This document shows, piece after piece, positions 20,886 through 33,420 of a stretch of DNA of 64,000 nucleotides. Under the pieces are notes generated by a model that saw only the letters and a list, made by a program, of their open reading frames with translations, was not told where the DNA came from and made no database searches. Position 1 is the stretch's first letter; each line of letters starts with the position of its first letter. The position numbers and the translations under genes are program-made. Origin of the DNA: Anthostomella pinea (lineage: Eukaryota > Ascomycota > Sordariomycetes > Xylariales > Xylariaceae); contig CAUWAG010000020.1 of assembly GCA_963556695.1 (NCBI GenBank), positions 1,364,001 to 1,428,000 of the forward strand, given 5' to 3'.

Positions 20886-21118
20886 TTCAGGCTTTTCTCT
20901 TAGTATGTGAGTCCTCCCCATCTCCCGAGATTAACCACAAGACAACTGTTTACTCACGCGTTGTTGCGTCTACAGAATGTCAGTAGAATCACCTTCCCTC
21001 CTCTTCTCATCCCGTCACTAACGAGTCCCTTTAGATGGTGAGTGCTCCTGTACATTAAGCTCCCTATGGCCACAGCATTTTGTTGACTTATATCAGCTTG
21101 TAAGTCATTCGCTTTCAG
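20841..21118 (+). other. Chain of intron-like intervals separated by 3-nt pieces
   Basis: Consecutive intervals begin with GT and end with AG: 20841-20903 (63 nt, GTAGGT..CTAAT..TTAG), 20907-20975 (69 nt, GTGAGT..TACAG), 20979-21034 (56 nt, GTCAGT..CACTAAC..TTTAG), 21038-21096 (59 nt, GTGAGT..TTGACTT..ATCAG), and a short 21100-21118 (19 nt, GTAAGT..TTTCAG). Between them stand only TAT, AAT, ATG and CTT. All but the last interval have normal fungal intron length and signals. Confidence 0.55.
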
Positions 21119-23119
21119 AACTGCTGATGATAGCTCCGCTTATGACGATCTCCTCCAGCAATCAAGGAAGCTCAATGATGTTTGGGAGTCAGTCTCGGAT
21201 AACGATTTTGCCGCCCAGTTGTTTGATTTGATTGGATGGGACCAGGTTCAAACCGGGAATTCCAAGATAGGTGCTGTCTTATGCCACAAGTGCAGAACAA
21301 TCGATTCAACACGTTTGTTCGGGTTAGAGTGTGATCTATCAGAACTGAGAAGGACACTACCATTTTGTGACCTATGTAGACTGCTTCAGGAGGCATTGGG
21401 CATACGTGGATATAAGTCACCAAAGGTCGTTTCATTGCGAGAGGATGGACGGACGGTGGGAATACAAGACGGTCCCGACCTTCTCTCAATATATGTTGAT
21501 CCAGGTATGTCAGATGGATACAGTTTCCGTGGTCTAATCATGCTAAGGGGCATCCTCATGTAGGTCCAGACGTGCCCCAAGAGGCACAGCTTGGGTTGCC
21601 TAAGCTCTTCGAACCGGGGAGTCCGAAGCAATTCACACTACTTAAGCAATGGATCCAAGTCTGCGACTCGACTCATCCTAATTGCCGCCGCCACTCCGAC
21701 AAGGAAGACGATGAAAAATCCATCAAGCCCATGCCAACGCGTCTCATTCAGCTCAAGGAGTCACTGCGTCTGGTGGACTCGGCCTCGATTAGCCCCTCCC
21801 GGTACGTGGCCCTCAGCCACTGCTGGGGCAAAACCAGTGACTTGGAGAGTTCTTGCACTTACCAGCATAACATCGCGGAGCGCAAGAAGTCCATAGACTT
21901 CCACCGCCTCCCGCGAACTTTCCAGGATGCCGTCGTCGTGGCGCGCGGGATCGACGTCCATTACCTCTGGATTGACTCCCTGTGCATCATCCAGGACGAC
22001 ATGAATGACTGGGAGTACGAGTCGAGAAGGATGGAGCAAGTGTTTAGTGCCGCTTATTGCACTCTCGCCGCCAGCTCGGCCAAGTCGTCTGTTGAAGGCT
22101 TTCTCAAATACCGGCAGCCCAGATCTTGCGTACAGCTAGAGACGAAGAGTCTAGGGAGACTGTATGTTTGCCAAAACATAGACGACTTTCATCGCGACGT
22201 CGAGCTTGGAGGGCTGAACACTCGCGGATGGGTTTTACAAGAAAGGGTGCTATCAAGACGTTCCATCTTCTTCACGTCGACCCAAGTGTACTGGGAGTGC
22301 GGTGCAGGCGTGCACTGCGAAACGCTTGCGCGGCTCAAGAAGTTAGTCTGCTGCCCCTTGAAAGCCAGAGAGCCTGCCTCCCAGAAGACTTGCTAACAGG
22401 TGCACCCAAATTCAAGTTCTAAAGCTGCCTTCCTTGGCGATGCCAACTTTCCTGAATCAGCGTTGGAATATTACCGCGACGGGCGACAGATGCTCGTGCA
22501 GGACCTGTTTGAGAGATACTCTTCATTGGCCTTCACGAAGAACTGGGACCGTCCCGTCGCCATCATCGGCCTCCAAGAGCGGCTGGCCAAGGCGTTCCGA
22601 ACGCAGGCTGCCTACGGCTTCTTTGCTCCTTATTTTGGACGTCTCCTACTCTGGAAGCGCCTCGGCAGCCGACACATGACGCGAATCATCCAGCAGCGTG
22701 GGATCGGCGTTCCTGCGCCCACCTGGTCGTTCTTTTCGAAGGAGGGAGCCATCAAATACCTGGAACTCAAATTCCAGGAGGTCGACTGGGCGACGAATGA
22801 TTTTGATAACCCGTTTTACCAGCGCTGTACAGGAGTGATAGTACTGAGTGGACTGGCAAGGGGGTTGAAAATAGCGAAATTTCAGATGCTGGTGTCCATC
22901 TCTTTCGACGAGCACCAGGAATTCGAGGTCGAAGACCTAAAGTGCGTAGTCATCGGGCGAGACAAGATCAACAGTGGCACGGAGAATGGGAAGTATCATG
23001 TTCTGGTTATACACCAGGTCAACAGTGCCGTGGGAGCGGATATTTATGAGAGAGTAGGTGTGGCATCCTTGAAGCCGGAACACGTGGAAGGCACAGGCCA
23101 GCGAGTAACCATTGGGTGA
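21119..23119 (+). CDS. HET-domain (heterokaryon incompatibility) protein
   Basis: Exons about 21119-21505, 21565-22337 and 22419-23119. The first junction is read as GTATGT..CATGTAG, and the second as GTTAGT..AAG, joining RLK to NSKAAFLGDANFP. The N-terminal part has the Cys-pair region common before HET domains (LCHKCRTID, then FCDLCRLL). The HET core follows: YVALSHCWG, then LPRTFQDAVVVARGIDVHYLWIDSLCIIQDD, then AAYCTLAASSA and LNTRGWVLQERVLS. HET proteins trigger cell death after fusion with a non-self strain. No in-frame ATG exists near the 5' end of the first exon, so the start lies upstream, either in the microexon-like chain or, as a fusion, in the kinase gene. Confidence 0.85.
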
Positions 23120-24246
23120 TGAGGTAGCAATCTTGGTTTGTTTGTTCTTTTGTTTAGATCAATTACCTTGATATAGATAGAAAATGACATCGGAATTCAT
23201 TTATACAGCATGTACCTATCAAAAATAAGTCCAATTGTAAGTGGTACGTCATAGCAACGGTTAGAGGCCCTTTCACGAGCTGCCACCCATAGCCTCAACC
23301 CCTATATATACCAGATCATGTCACCTAGCGAGTTTCATAGTTTGTTTCCTTCTTCACATACATCAACAAAATCAGTTCTGGAGTCACCAGCAGTCTTGCC
23401 GTGTCCCGAGCCTTTTTGATCAGATCAACAGGCCCAGTCCTTTAGAGACTGGGGCGAAAGAGGCTTCGTGTTCCCAACCCAGCAGATTGAGATGATATCG
23501 ATGTTGTGGAATCAATTCAGGCTCTGCCGCAACCTTGAGCAAATAAAAAATGTTTTTTTTTAGTGGCTGATGGCTGAACTCTGTTCGTCTTCTCCCTCAA
23601 CCTCAATGCCACTAGCGAAACCTTCGTACGCCTTCGTCCGATGAGTCACGAGAGCCCTATATGAGGACGGATCCTCGCACGGGAATCTCGCGAAGATCTT
23701 CTCCACGCACCACACACAATTCTTCCGAACGTCACCCAGAACATACCACACGAATCAGATGGCTCCCACCATACGCAGCGAAGTCATCCGGCAACTGCCG
23801 ATCTACCGGAGGGCGAAAGAGGTAAAGTCAGTGGCTTCCGATGATTCTGGCAGCAACCCGCGAAATAAGAGATGACAGCTGCCGGATGAGGACGTGGCAT
23901 TACAGTCGTCTCTGGTTCAGCAACAAAAATACTGCGGTCATCGAAGAATGCGACTATCGTCGGTCCGACGCAGGCTCCGAGGGGTACAATTTGTTCCGCA
24001 GACCACGACCTGCGGGAGTTCTTACGCAGTGGTCTTGCGAGAATATTGCCCCTTTGAGCTGCCAAGAAGCATTCCTGTGGCTGTGGGACCAAGACCGTTT
24101 CAAGCGATACCCAGGGAGATGCTTCCAACAGCGAGCAGCTGGATCCTTTGCTCAGAAAACGAGGGGTGTAGGAAGACTTTTGGAGGTTCAGTATGCCTAC
24201 CGTTGCTTAAAAGTTGAACAAGCGCGACACCCCCTTGAAGCCCCAC
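23120..24246. other. Intergenic, no gene recognised
   Basis: Contains a TATATATA stretch near 23303 followed by a leader-like C/T-rich region and a T10 run at 23551. Several open frames of 60-140 codons lie at 23560-24260 on both strands but none shows a domain or a credible gene structure. A lost or very rapidly changing gene is possible. Confidence 0.4.
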
Positions 24247-26060
24247 CTACCCCTGAACCCTAACCCGCACCGGCATCCCACCCTTAACATGCGCCGTAGC
24301 CGCCTGCTCCGCCGTCTCAACCTGATATGCCCGCGTCCCAAACCACACAGGCGCGCCCTCCTCATACGCCTCCTCGACCACGAACTCGCGCACCGTCAGC
24401 GCCAATATCAGCCGCAGCTCCAGAGTGACCAGCTCCTGCCCGATGCAGGCGCGCGGCCCCATCTCGAACGGCCGCCACACGTTCCGCACGGGGTACAGCG
24501 GGTCGCTCGCGTCGCGCGCGAGGAAGCGCTCTGGCATGAAGGCGTCGGGCGAGGGCCAGAACTCGGGCGCACGCGCCGTGGTGGTGACTGACGAGTGGAG
24601 CATGAAGCCGTGTGTCGGGTAGCGCTGGCGCGTGTGCGGGTGCGTGAGGTGGTGGCCCGGCGGGGATTGCCGGATCGTGCCGCCGACGGGCGGGAAGAGG
24701 CGGAGCGTCTCTTTGATGGCGGCGAGCGTGTAGGGCAGGCTGTTGAGCAGGGTCGGGTCTATGGCAATGCGGGACGCGGCGGCTGCTGGGTCCGGGCCGA
24801 GGACCTCGTCGTGCTCGGCGCGCATTTTGCCCGCTTGCTTGGAGTTCAGGGATAGCAGGTGATAGGCGTAAGCCAGCGTGGTGGCGGTCGTGTCGTGACC
24901 GGCAAACATGAAGATCTTGATGTGCTTGATGACGCGCTCGAGGAATTCGGGCGGGATGGGCGAGGCGCCTGATGAGGACGCGCCCTGGTGTCGCTTCTCT
25001 TCGACGTAGGAGCGCAGGGCGAGGGCTAGCACGGTTTTGGGGCCTTCGAGCTGCTCGTAGTTGAGGACCGTCTGCTGGATGAGTGACATCAGCTCGGCGC
25101 GGATCGTCCGGTTGTAGAACCAGTTCTTGATGGGCCGCGTGGGGTTCAGGGACTTCGACAGGTCTAGGCTGAGGTGTATCGAGGAAAGCTGCGCTTGCAT
25201 TGCTTTCATCAGCTTGCTGGACATGGTCTGCGTTTGTAGACGTGTACCGCTGTGCCCTTGTCAGTGATCTGTGTTTGCGTTACGGTTGGAAAGAACGCGT
25301 GAGACGCACAGTACAGCGCGGGCTACGACGTCTACAGTCACGTCAGTCGTGTAGTTCTCCAGCTTCACAACTGCGCCGCTCACGGCAGCTTCCCTGAGCC
25401 GTTCGCGAAAGACCAGCGCCTCTTCCATGAAATTGGGAATCAGCGATAGCAAGTTCTTTGCAGAGAACCCGGGGTTGAACATAGCCCGGGCAGCCTTCCA
25501 CTCCTGGCCCTCGAGATGGACCAGGTCCTCGCCACCAGTGAAGTGCTTGAACTCCCTCTGCCCCTGGGCCCACCACTTCGGCAGGCTGTGCTCCTGCGTA
25601 AACTGGGCCATGATCTCCGGGTGGTAGACGGCGATCATGGGATAGCCGATAGGCCACACGTCCATATAGAGGACTCCCGGGGCAGCGATCTCGGGGTACT
25701 CCAGCTTGATGAAATGGAACATCCAGTGGCCATTTCCGTCCCGCGGGATCTTGTGCTTGATGGCGATCTTGGCCGTCGTCCACAGGTGGCCGAAGAGGAA
25801 CGAGTGCGGCATTATCGGCTGATCAAAATCAGCATTGCGGAAGAGTGACGATAGTCCACCGCTGAGCAAAAGTGACTTGTTGGAGGAGGTAGACGTTGAT
25901 GACCTACAATTCCATGTTCTTTCCGCACACGACGAAACATTATCCGCACTTGGTACAGGCGGACGAAGAAGAACACCAGGCCGACGAGCACAAGGTGTCC
26001 TAAGAGCTTGATACTGTGGTCTATGGTGAGCAGGCCCGAGAGGCCCAAAGCTTGCTCCAT
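24247..26060 (-). CDS. Cytochrome P450 monooxygenase
   Basis: Three exons: 25908-26060, 25310-25818 and 24247-25249. The GT-AG introns are 89 and 60 bp, and the product is about 554 aa. A hydrophobic N-terminal anchor (LLGHLVLVGLVFFFVRLY) places it in the ER membrane. Family motifs in order: PxMPHSFLFGHL after the first splice, GTRLQTQTM after the second, helix I AGHDTTATT, the K-helix ExxR as KETLRLFPPVGG, PERF, and the haem loop FEMGPRACIG with Cys about 489. The intron borders were chosen because they restore these blocks in phase. The substrate is unknown; similar P450s act in xenobiotic or secondary metabolism. It is divergent from the glycosyltransferase at 28205. Confidence 0.92.
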
Positions 26061-28204
26061 GGCGATTTGAGTCGTGTGGTCTCACCTGGGCTTCGTGGGA
26101 AGTGCAGTAGTGAAGTTTGGGACATGTTGAGTCTTGACTTAGGATGTTCTTAAGGCATAGCAGAGCATAATAAAGCACAGTAGGGCACAGCGAGGCACAG
26201 CAGGGTCTGGGTGGTTCTTGCGGTGACAGGGGTGCTGGAAGTGGCTGGCAGCCTGCTGCCAGCTAGCCGTGCCTACTGCAATCTGCCAAGTTGAAGGATT
26301 AAAGACAGATTGCGTCCGTAAGAAGTAACGGCTTCTGCTCAGCCAGTCAGCCTCCTGGTAAGACGACGAACCGTGCACCCTCATGGTGTGCGGGTCGCAC
26401 TACAACTGGTCACCTCGCTATCGAGTTCCAATGGAAGCGATGCACGCAGTCCAATCTTCCGCTTAGACTTCTTTATGTTACGGCCAAGTGAGCCGTCGGA
26501 ATCCTCGGTCATGCTGTATCAGGCGAACACATATGTTGCAGGCGTGTGGCTGCTGGTCTGGAGGCATATTATATCGACACTATCGACTGGCCGAGCCGCC
26601 GTGTAATCCATAGCGTCGGATGACATTCTAGAGCCATCATGGAGCTGACGTGATGTCCAAGATTAGACACTTTTGCTGAGGTCAGATATAACTCTAGTAT
26701 TATAATTGTCAGAATTTCCCAGCATATGGTAATCTTCAAAGGTTCGTTGGCCGTTGGAGGTCTACCTCTAAAGCAGCAAACAACCAAGCGCACGTACTCG
26801 GCGGAGCACCCCTACCATGACACTGTCGGGGGGGACGGGTAATCTCTTCCTGTCGTCTTTTGTGATGATAGGTAAGTTGGCCGTAAAACGCCAGCAACCA
26901 ACAGCGTTCTGGGTTGCTGGTCAAATCCAGAACTTATATCCCCATCAACAGGATGGGCTCCTGCTTTCCTCGGGATGTAACCGCGCGCGAACGCACCACT
27001 CGCCAATGGCATTAGCGCCATACACGAGCCGCCCTGGCTCTCGAAGCGATCCATGTCTGGAATCTGGATCGAGTGATGTTTCTGGCAGGTCGTGAAAGAT
27101 CAATAACGATTCCGGGTAGCAAGTCCAAATCGGATGACGCGCCTGGATCATCTCGAGATGCTCGCCCCTAGATAGAGAAACATGCCCGCTATGGATATGC
27201 AAGTTACAAGGGCTGTCTGCCTTGAGCTTTTAAGTCTGTCAAAACGATATAATGATACCTATACGATATGGTTGATTCAAACCTCTTACTCCCATTAGGT
27301 TTGCTTCCTCTGCAGCAGTATTGACGAGGGGACTAAAGTGCCTGACACGTTGACTGTTGAAAGATGTTCGTCCATCTTCAGTCGCGATGCATCTGGCCAT
27401 TGGAGCTGGGTGTTCTGGAGGGATTCTTCTGCCGGTCTTGGTTTTTCATGAGGTACTTGAAAACTTAATTCAATTCAATAAAATTCACCATCCTCGCATG
27501 TATTCACGCGGGGGAATGTTCATTCAATTCGAAGTTCTACCCGTTGTAGGTGCATCGTGTAATCTCCCACTGCCGATGTGGACCTAGCCACGGCGCGCCG
27601 ATAAGGGATCTTGGGTGTCCCGATTTAGCTTAGCGGCCTCTCTAAACCCCCCAGTAAAAGATCCCCCATGATAGACCAACCATCGTCTCCCGCTGGCCCG
27701 CTTGTGGGTCATGTACCAAGACCCTGGCAGTGCAACGGTCAACGCGCTGCTTCCCATCGGTCGGGTCTCAGCCACTCGTCCAATACCACTCTCTCGGGCA
27801 GCAGTCACTGTCAGCCAGTTGGCGGTTCATCTCACTGTCATCAGCACTCTTGGATCATCTGAGCCACCACACCATCGCCCCTTTTCCTACATGTACCGTA
27901 TTAGGCTCTGCGCTCAACCCTCTTTATGAGTTTCGGACCTTCCCCCACCACACCAGTCCGCCCCACGAACCCTTCATCCCGTGCTGCCTTCTCTAGAAGT
28001 AGTCGCAGACGTCACGCTCGTTATTGTCATTCCAGCACATCTCCTTTTCTTTCGCATGATCGCCCTTCCGAAATACACCGCTCGGCCGCCGATCGCTGAG
28101 CAAACTTCTTGAGCACAGCCGAGACACACAGAAACACTCGCGTTCCGCAACATCTCCCGTCTGCCCGTCTCGCACGACAGACTCTACCACGCACAACCCC
28201 AACC
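26061..28204. other. Long divergent intergenic region
   Basis: About 2.1 kb between the P450 (minus) and the glycosyltransferase (plus). No coding frame with a recognisable domain, no inverted-repeat element and no tRNA was seen. It presumably holds both promoters; 26160-26210 contains a short imperfect GGCACAGC-type repetition. Confidence 0.45.
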
Positions 28205-29648
28205 ATGGGCATGGTCGAGCAGAGGAGATTGCGCTCTCTAGCCAAGCGTCTATCTCGCGGCCAAAAGATAACACTAGGAATCGTCCTATGTCTCTTCATC
28301 GTCTACGTCTCAACCTCCTACGACAGCCGGCTGCGGTCTTTCCTCCGATTTGAACATAACGTCGTGGAAGACTACTTCCAGGAACACCACCCCAGCGATT
28401 CGTGGCTGTTCAAGAAGCAAAGATACCCAATCGACCCTGATAAGGACGTGGGCATCATACTCAAGACTGGTTACGGGACGAGGAATCGAGTGCCGGTCGC
28501 CATCGAAGCGCTGAATAACGAGTCCTTCTTCGCCGACACGCTTGTCGTTCAAGACTTCCCACCCATACAGAGCCAGCTGCATTACGCGCTATCCAATGGC
28601 AAGGACATTCCCGTGGTGGACATAATAGGATGGAACCTGGAGAGGGGAGCCCTGAAGGGCAAAGGGCACACGGAACGGATATTGAAGTACAAGAACATGG
28701 CCGAGGCGATTGAGGCAGAAGAATGGGCGTTGTCGGATGGATTGGGCAAGGATATGGGCTGGGAACTCGATGCCATGAAGGTTTGTCCACTCGATGAATC
28801 TGAACAGTACGTATTTGCTAAACCGGCCCTTGCAGTTCCTTCCCGGCCTCGAGTACGCCTGGAATACGATGCCCAAGAAGAAGTGGTACATCATGTTGGA
28901 CGACGATACCTACATGATCAAATCGTCCATGAGCATGCTCGTGGGACACTTGAACTACGGCAAGCCTCATTTCCTAGGGAACCCGGTGGGAGACTACAAA
29001 GGTCGCTTTCCGCATGGTGGTTCGTCGGTCATCTTGTCCGGCGCTGCTCTGAGCAAGCTATACGATGTCCATCCACAGGTTGTTGCTGAAGGCAACCTGG
29101 AGTCCCCATCCGCCATCTACGGCGACAAGCTGATGTCGACCACTTTTATGAAAATAGGAGTCTACCTGGACGAGACGTACCGGCGCATGTTCAACGGTGA
29201 GAACCCCTGGATGACACGGCTGTGGGCCGACCGCTTGTGCCTGCCCCTCGTAGGCTTCCATGGTCTCGGGAACCATGACGATATGCGGGCAGTGGGAGAG
29301 ACGTTCGGCGGCATGCGTGAACCTGTGTTCTGGAAGTCCCTAGGCAAGATTTACGGAGCACCCGACTACGCGACCTACGTCGATCAACCAATCCGGAACA
29401 ATATGGACTACGTGGGACGCCTCGACGAGTGGAGCACAAGCGTCCCGAACACGACGACAGTTGAGGAGTGCCTCAAGATCTGCGACCAGCAGTCTACACA
29501 ATGTCTAGCATGGACATATGACCCGGGCTCGAGATACTGTCACTTCGCACCGTGGAGCATCGTGGGCAACTTTGTCGAAGGATGGTCATCAGGGGTGAAC
29601 GGCAAGCGAGCACAGAAGCTGCTGAACAAGTGCCATTCGCCTTTATAA
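28205..29648 (+). CDS. Fringe-like glycosyltransferase (GT31-type) with PAN domain
   Basis: Exons 28205-28780 and 28836-29648 around a 55-bp intron, giving 462 aa. A basic N terminus followed by one hydrophobic helix (ITLGIVLCLFIVYVSTS, about residues 26-42) makes it a type II Golgi membrane protein. The catalytic domain has the metal/sugar-nucleotide motif LDDDTYM (Asp 214-216) after KKKWYIM, and GGSSVILSGAAL, as in fungal Fringe-like (DUF604) enzymes. The C terminus is a PAN/Apple-type module with the pattern TTTVEECLKICDQQSTQCLAW..YCHFAPW. The likely role is to add a sugar to glycoproteins or cell-wall glycans; the acceptor is unknown. ATG 28205 follows a CAACC context and is the first that gives the membrane anchor. 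Confidence 0.88.
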
Positions 29649-30760
29649 AGATTTGCAGGCACTCATTCATTTTTCTTGTGTATACGGGAAGGCTTGGTAC
29701 TAACGGCAGGCATCAGCATCAGGTTGCTTGGGTCCAACGACATATGGCTGAGACGGGTCAGCCACTGCATAGACCTCGAGGAAAGGTTTATGAGGACTTT
29801 GAATGATACCCGGGACGGTCTTGTAACATATTTGCGCGAAGGACTGCAGGGTACTGCTATAATCCTAATTGGGATACGATGGGCAGCTATCTTGCTATCG
29901 AAAAGAAGAACAGTACTAGGTACATATACAGGACAGCCAACTGTCATGCTCCATTCCGGCGTGATCTGAACTGGTATCTATTGTCGATCCGGGTAATGAA
30001 ATGCCTAGGACGCGTGTTTGTTCGCTGCCCCTTTGCACGCGCGTTGCGTGCAGCTTCATGCTGTCAGCTAATCTCCCCTCAAATGGATTCCCATGCAGTA
30101 CAACGCTTGCGATGCTTGGGGGCATACTGTACAGTATGCAAACCTTTCAGCCACAGTAATGGGAGATTGGATGAGCCACGCCACGACAGAGCCCCGCAGG
30201 TGGCTTGACACGATCCGCTCCCGCGGGACTTGATGACGTGGGGTCAAGAACATAGAAGCAGCCCTGGTCCTGGAGACACACGACGTCACCTGCACATCGA
30301 ATACCTCGACGGCGCCTATTCACGCCACCAAGCCAGCAGCTAGCAGCCAACTACCAGCTGGAGTCCCTTGACCAAGGCCAGGTCCCGAGGTCCTATCGTA
30401 TTACCTACCTACGTGCCTACCTAACCTATAGCTACAAGACGGTCAACTCAACTCAACCCCATCCCACTCGGTTGCCGTGTCTGCCGTGTCTGCCGACAAT
30501 ACCATCGTCCATCTCCCTACCTGCTGCCTGCCTACAAGCCAACCTTTCGAGCCGACCCGAGTCGACTCCATCGCATCCCATATCCTCTAGTTTTCAGCCC
30601 TTGTGGACGTCCTGCCTCACCAGATCACCCATCTGTACAGTGTACAGTACGCTCGACAAAGACGAACTGGACGTGGATTCGTTGTTGGGGTGACCCCGCC
30701 TGTTGATTCATATACCTCCTCTACCATACCTATTATCCGCGCCCTCGAAACGTCACAATA
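29649..30760. other. Intergenic, promoter region of OSBP gene
   Basis: No gene recognised. The last 400 bp are C/T-rich with repeated CTACCTAC words (30403-30425), which resemble a fungal core promoter and leader. Confidence 0.45.
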
Positions 30761-32160
30761 ATGTCAGAGACGGCTCAGCACCCCCAGGCCACTGGCGCCA
30801 GTTGGTCCTCGTTCCTCAAGGTAGGTAACCCCATCACGCACAATCCTGCATACACGCGCATAGGTGGTGGTCAGGGGTTATCGTTCGCAGTTGCTGACTG
30901 ATCGTGTTACTCCTATTAGTCTATCGCTTCATTCAATGGCGACCTCTCTTCCCTGACTGCCCCGCCCTTCATCCTCTCGTCCACAAGTCTTACCGAGTTC
31001 AGCTCGTACTGGTGCGAGCATCCCGGCGTCTTCACTGCGCCGGCCAAGGAGCAAGACCCGGCCAAGAGGGCCCTGCTCGTGCTTCAGTGGTTCCTGACCA
31101 CCCTGAAACAACAATACGCCAGTCGGAGCGAGCAATATGGCAACGAGAAGAAGCCGCTGAACCCCTTCTTGGGCGAGCTGTTCCTGGGTAAATGGGAGGA
31201 CGATGCGGGCACAACCGTGTTGATGAGTGAGCAGGTCAGGTGAGGATACCGAGATTGTGGTCCCAAGACATGGCAGACGACGTACTAACGAAATCCCGCA
31301 GCCACCACCCACCCGCGACCGCTTACAGCATCCTTAACGAACCTACCGGTGTCCATTTGCAAGGCTACAACGCACAGAAGGCTAGCTTCTTCAAGACCAT
31401 CAATATCAAACAGATCGGCCACGCCTTGCTCACCGTCCCGGTCCCATCGAAAGCGGGCGAAAAGGAAACGTTTGTCATCACACTACCCTCGCTTCACGTG
31501 GAGGGCCTCATATTCGGCTCGCCATTCATCGAGCTTGATGGTGCGTCGTACATTACATCGTCATCAGGCTACACCGCCAAGATCGACTATGCGGGCAAGG
31601 GCTGGGTGAGCGGCAAGAAGAACTCGTTTGTAGCAAGCCTGTACCCGACCGGAAAGGAGAAGGATGTGCTTTACAACTGCTCCGGCCAGTGGACCAAGGC
31701 ATTTGAGATCCACAGCGGTTCTGCCAAGCACAACTCGTCCAAAACCCTCCTCGCCACTTGGGACCCCGCCGTCACACACACGAGCAAGCTCAGCGTTCTG
31801 CCCTTGGAGAAGCAACACCCGCTTGAGTCGCGACGCGCCTGGGCCGGGGTGGCATCTGGCATCTCTAAAGGCGACATGGATTTCGTGGGCAGAGAGAAGG
31901 CCAAGATTGAGCAGGCACAACGCACAATGCGGAAGAAGGAGCAGTCGGAGGGCCGCGATTGGTATCGCATGTACTTCACCGCGCGACCTGACCCGGTCTT
32001 TGAGTCCCTCGCCCATCACGTCGGGCTAAGTCCAGACGGGGACAAAGAGAAGACCGGGGGTTTGTGGCGATTCGATTCTGCCAAGGCCGACAAGGTTAAG
32101 ACGCTGGACTTGAGTGACGAGCAGAAGGCTCAGTTGGCTAAGGAGTTGCTTGGCCAGTAG
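30761..32160 (+). CDS. Oxysterol-binding protein (Kes1/Osh4-like)
   Basis: Three exons: 30761-30820, 30920-31239 and 31302-32160, with introns of 99 and 62 bp. The product is 412 aa, close to yeast Kes1 (434). Short OSBP proteins without PH domain move sterol and PI4P between ER and Golgi/endosome membranes. The family signature EQVSHHPP (residues 124-131) is created exactly by the second splice. The N-terminal lid [16 protein letters not shown], the [13 protein letters not shown] block and the C-terminal EKQR-type helix region ([24 protein letters not shown]) are all present. The gene is intact. Confidence 0.96.
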
Positions 32161-33136
32161 ATGGCTCCGATGTTTTCATTTCTTCGTTTCGCGTTCAGAA
32201 AAGGGGTGGGAATGCTGCTGTACTGTTAAGACCAGGGCGCAATGGCCAAGGTATGTGACCGTGAGCAATGAAGGGGGTTCTGGGTCGGGTATGGTGTACT
32301 GAGGTCTCGGGGTTTGCATACTGTTTGGTATGAGTTGACGCGTCAATGGCAATATTCTTCTACTGCTTTCATCGCGTATGCTGTATGTCCTCCGGCAGTC
32401 GGCCGAAGATGACCGGCTTCGGTATAAAAGGGGAGATGAAGGGTGCCAGGCCGATGAAAATTCGAGGGACTGGACGAAGTGAATCAAGGTCCTGGGTGGC
32501 GGATAGGAGATGGTTTCCCCCCTTGCGCGGGAGCACATTGTGATTTTAAACCCAGCAGATGATTAGGAGGGCATCCGCATTTCCATTTATTGATACTTTA
32601 TCCAACCTCTAGCAAAGTGACACTTCTCTTTTTTGCCCTTTTTGTTTTCCTTGCTTTTGAGCATCGTGCTCACTTGAGCTGCCCTTTACGGCATTAGCCG
32701 TAGCTTCATTCATCTCTTCTACACATGGGTAGTCGCTTGAGCATGCGGTGGCTATAATGTTTGCTCAATATTGATGAATTAATTCGTAAGTTAGTCTTTA
32801 ACGGCTAGAGTGATGCTGCGTAACAGCATTATGTATCTCTCCCTGGGGTGCATAGGGCCGGGGCAAGCTGTCCACCATATCTAGACACAGTAAGTGGTAT
32901 CAAATTGATACCTCATGGGCTGGCATTCTCCTGACTCCTTGTCCAGTCCTTCTAGGTCTCCGTGCCCGATCCGTTCGGTTGTCCCTGGAGAAGTGGTTCG
33001 GGAACCTCCACTGTTTAGGAAGCTGGTTTCAACGTTTGCGCCGGTCCGAAAGACGCCGTCATTTGAATGAAGTCTGAACTTTATAGGCAGTCAGCGCTAT
33101 ACTTGACAGAGATGAGCCAAGCTAAAGCACCAGATA

Positions 33137-33240
33137 GCGCTGATAAGAATCGAACCTAGGGTCACTTTTGTACGGTTGAAGTGACAGGGCAGAAGTCTGT
33201 GTCCAAGTAGTGACTAAGTTGGTACGAAGTGATAGCGGGC
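33137..33240 (-). repeat. tRNA-like sequence (possible SINE head or tRNA relic)
   Basis: The minus strand begins with ACTGATAGCCCGC and ends with a B-box-like GGTTCGATTCT followed by TATCAGC. The ends can pair in six of seven positions as an acceptor stem. No good anticodon arm is visible and the A box is poor, so it is not called as a tRNA. Confidence 0.35.
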
Positions 33241-33276
33241 TATCAGTACGGATGCTCCCTTAAACGCCACCTTTTT

Positions 33277-33420
33277 TATAGTGAAAGAGGGCTCTTCGCC
33301 CTGGGAGACCATGATCGATTACAACACGCCAAGCAGCGTAATCTGTGGTATAGTAAAAGGGGATTATTCCCCTAGAAAACCGTGATCGAATACAACACGC
33401 CAGGCAGTGTAATCTGTGGG
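33277..33420. repeat. Two tandem 72-bp repeats with internal hairpin
   Basis: 33277-33348 and 33349-33420 both start with TATAGT(G/A)AAAG and end with GTAATCTGTGG. Each has a small inverted pair (AGGGCTCTTCGCCCT; GGGGATTATTCCCC) and the shared core ACAACACGCCA(A/G)GCAG. Confidence 0.85.

Noticed and set aside
23560..24263. Open frames of 60-140 codons on both strands
   Set aside because: They overlap each other, show no domain, signal peptide or splice structure, and have no coding-like composition.
3141..26060. Secondary-metabolite cluster formed by acyltransferase, oxidases and P450
   Set aside because: No polyketide synthase, NRPS, terpene cyclase or transporter is present, and the genes are spread over 20 kb with unrelated genes between them.
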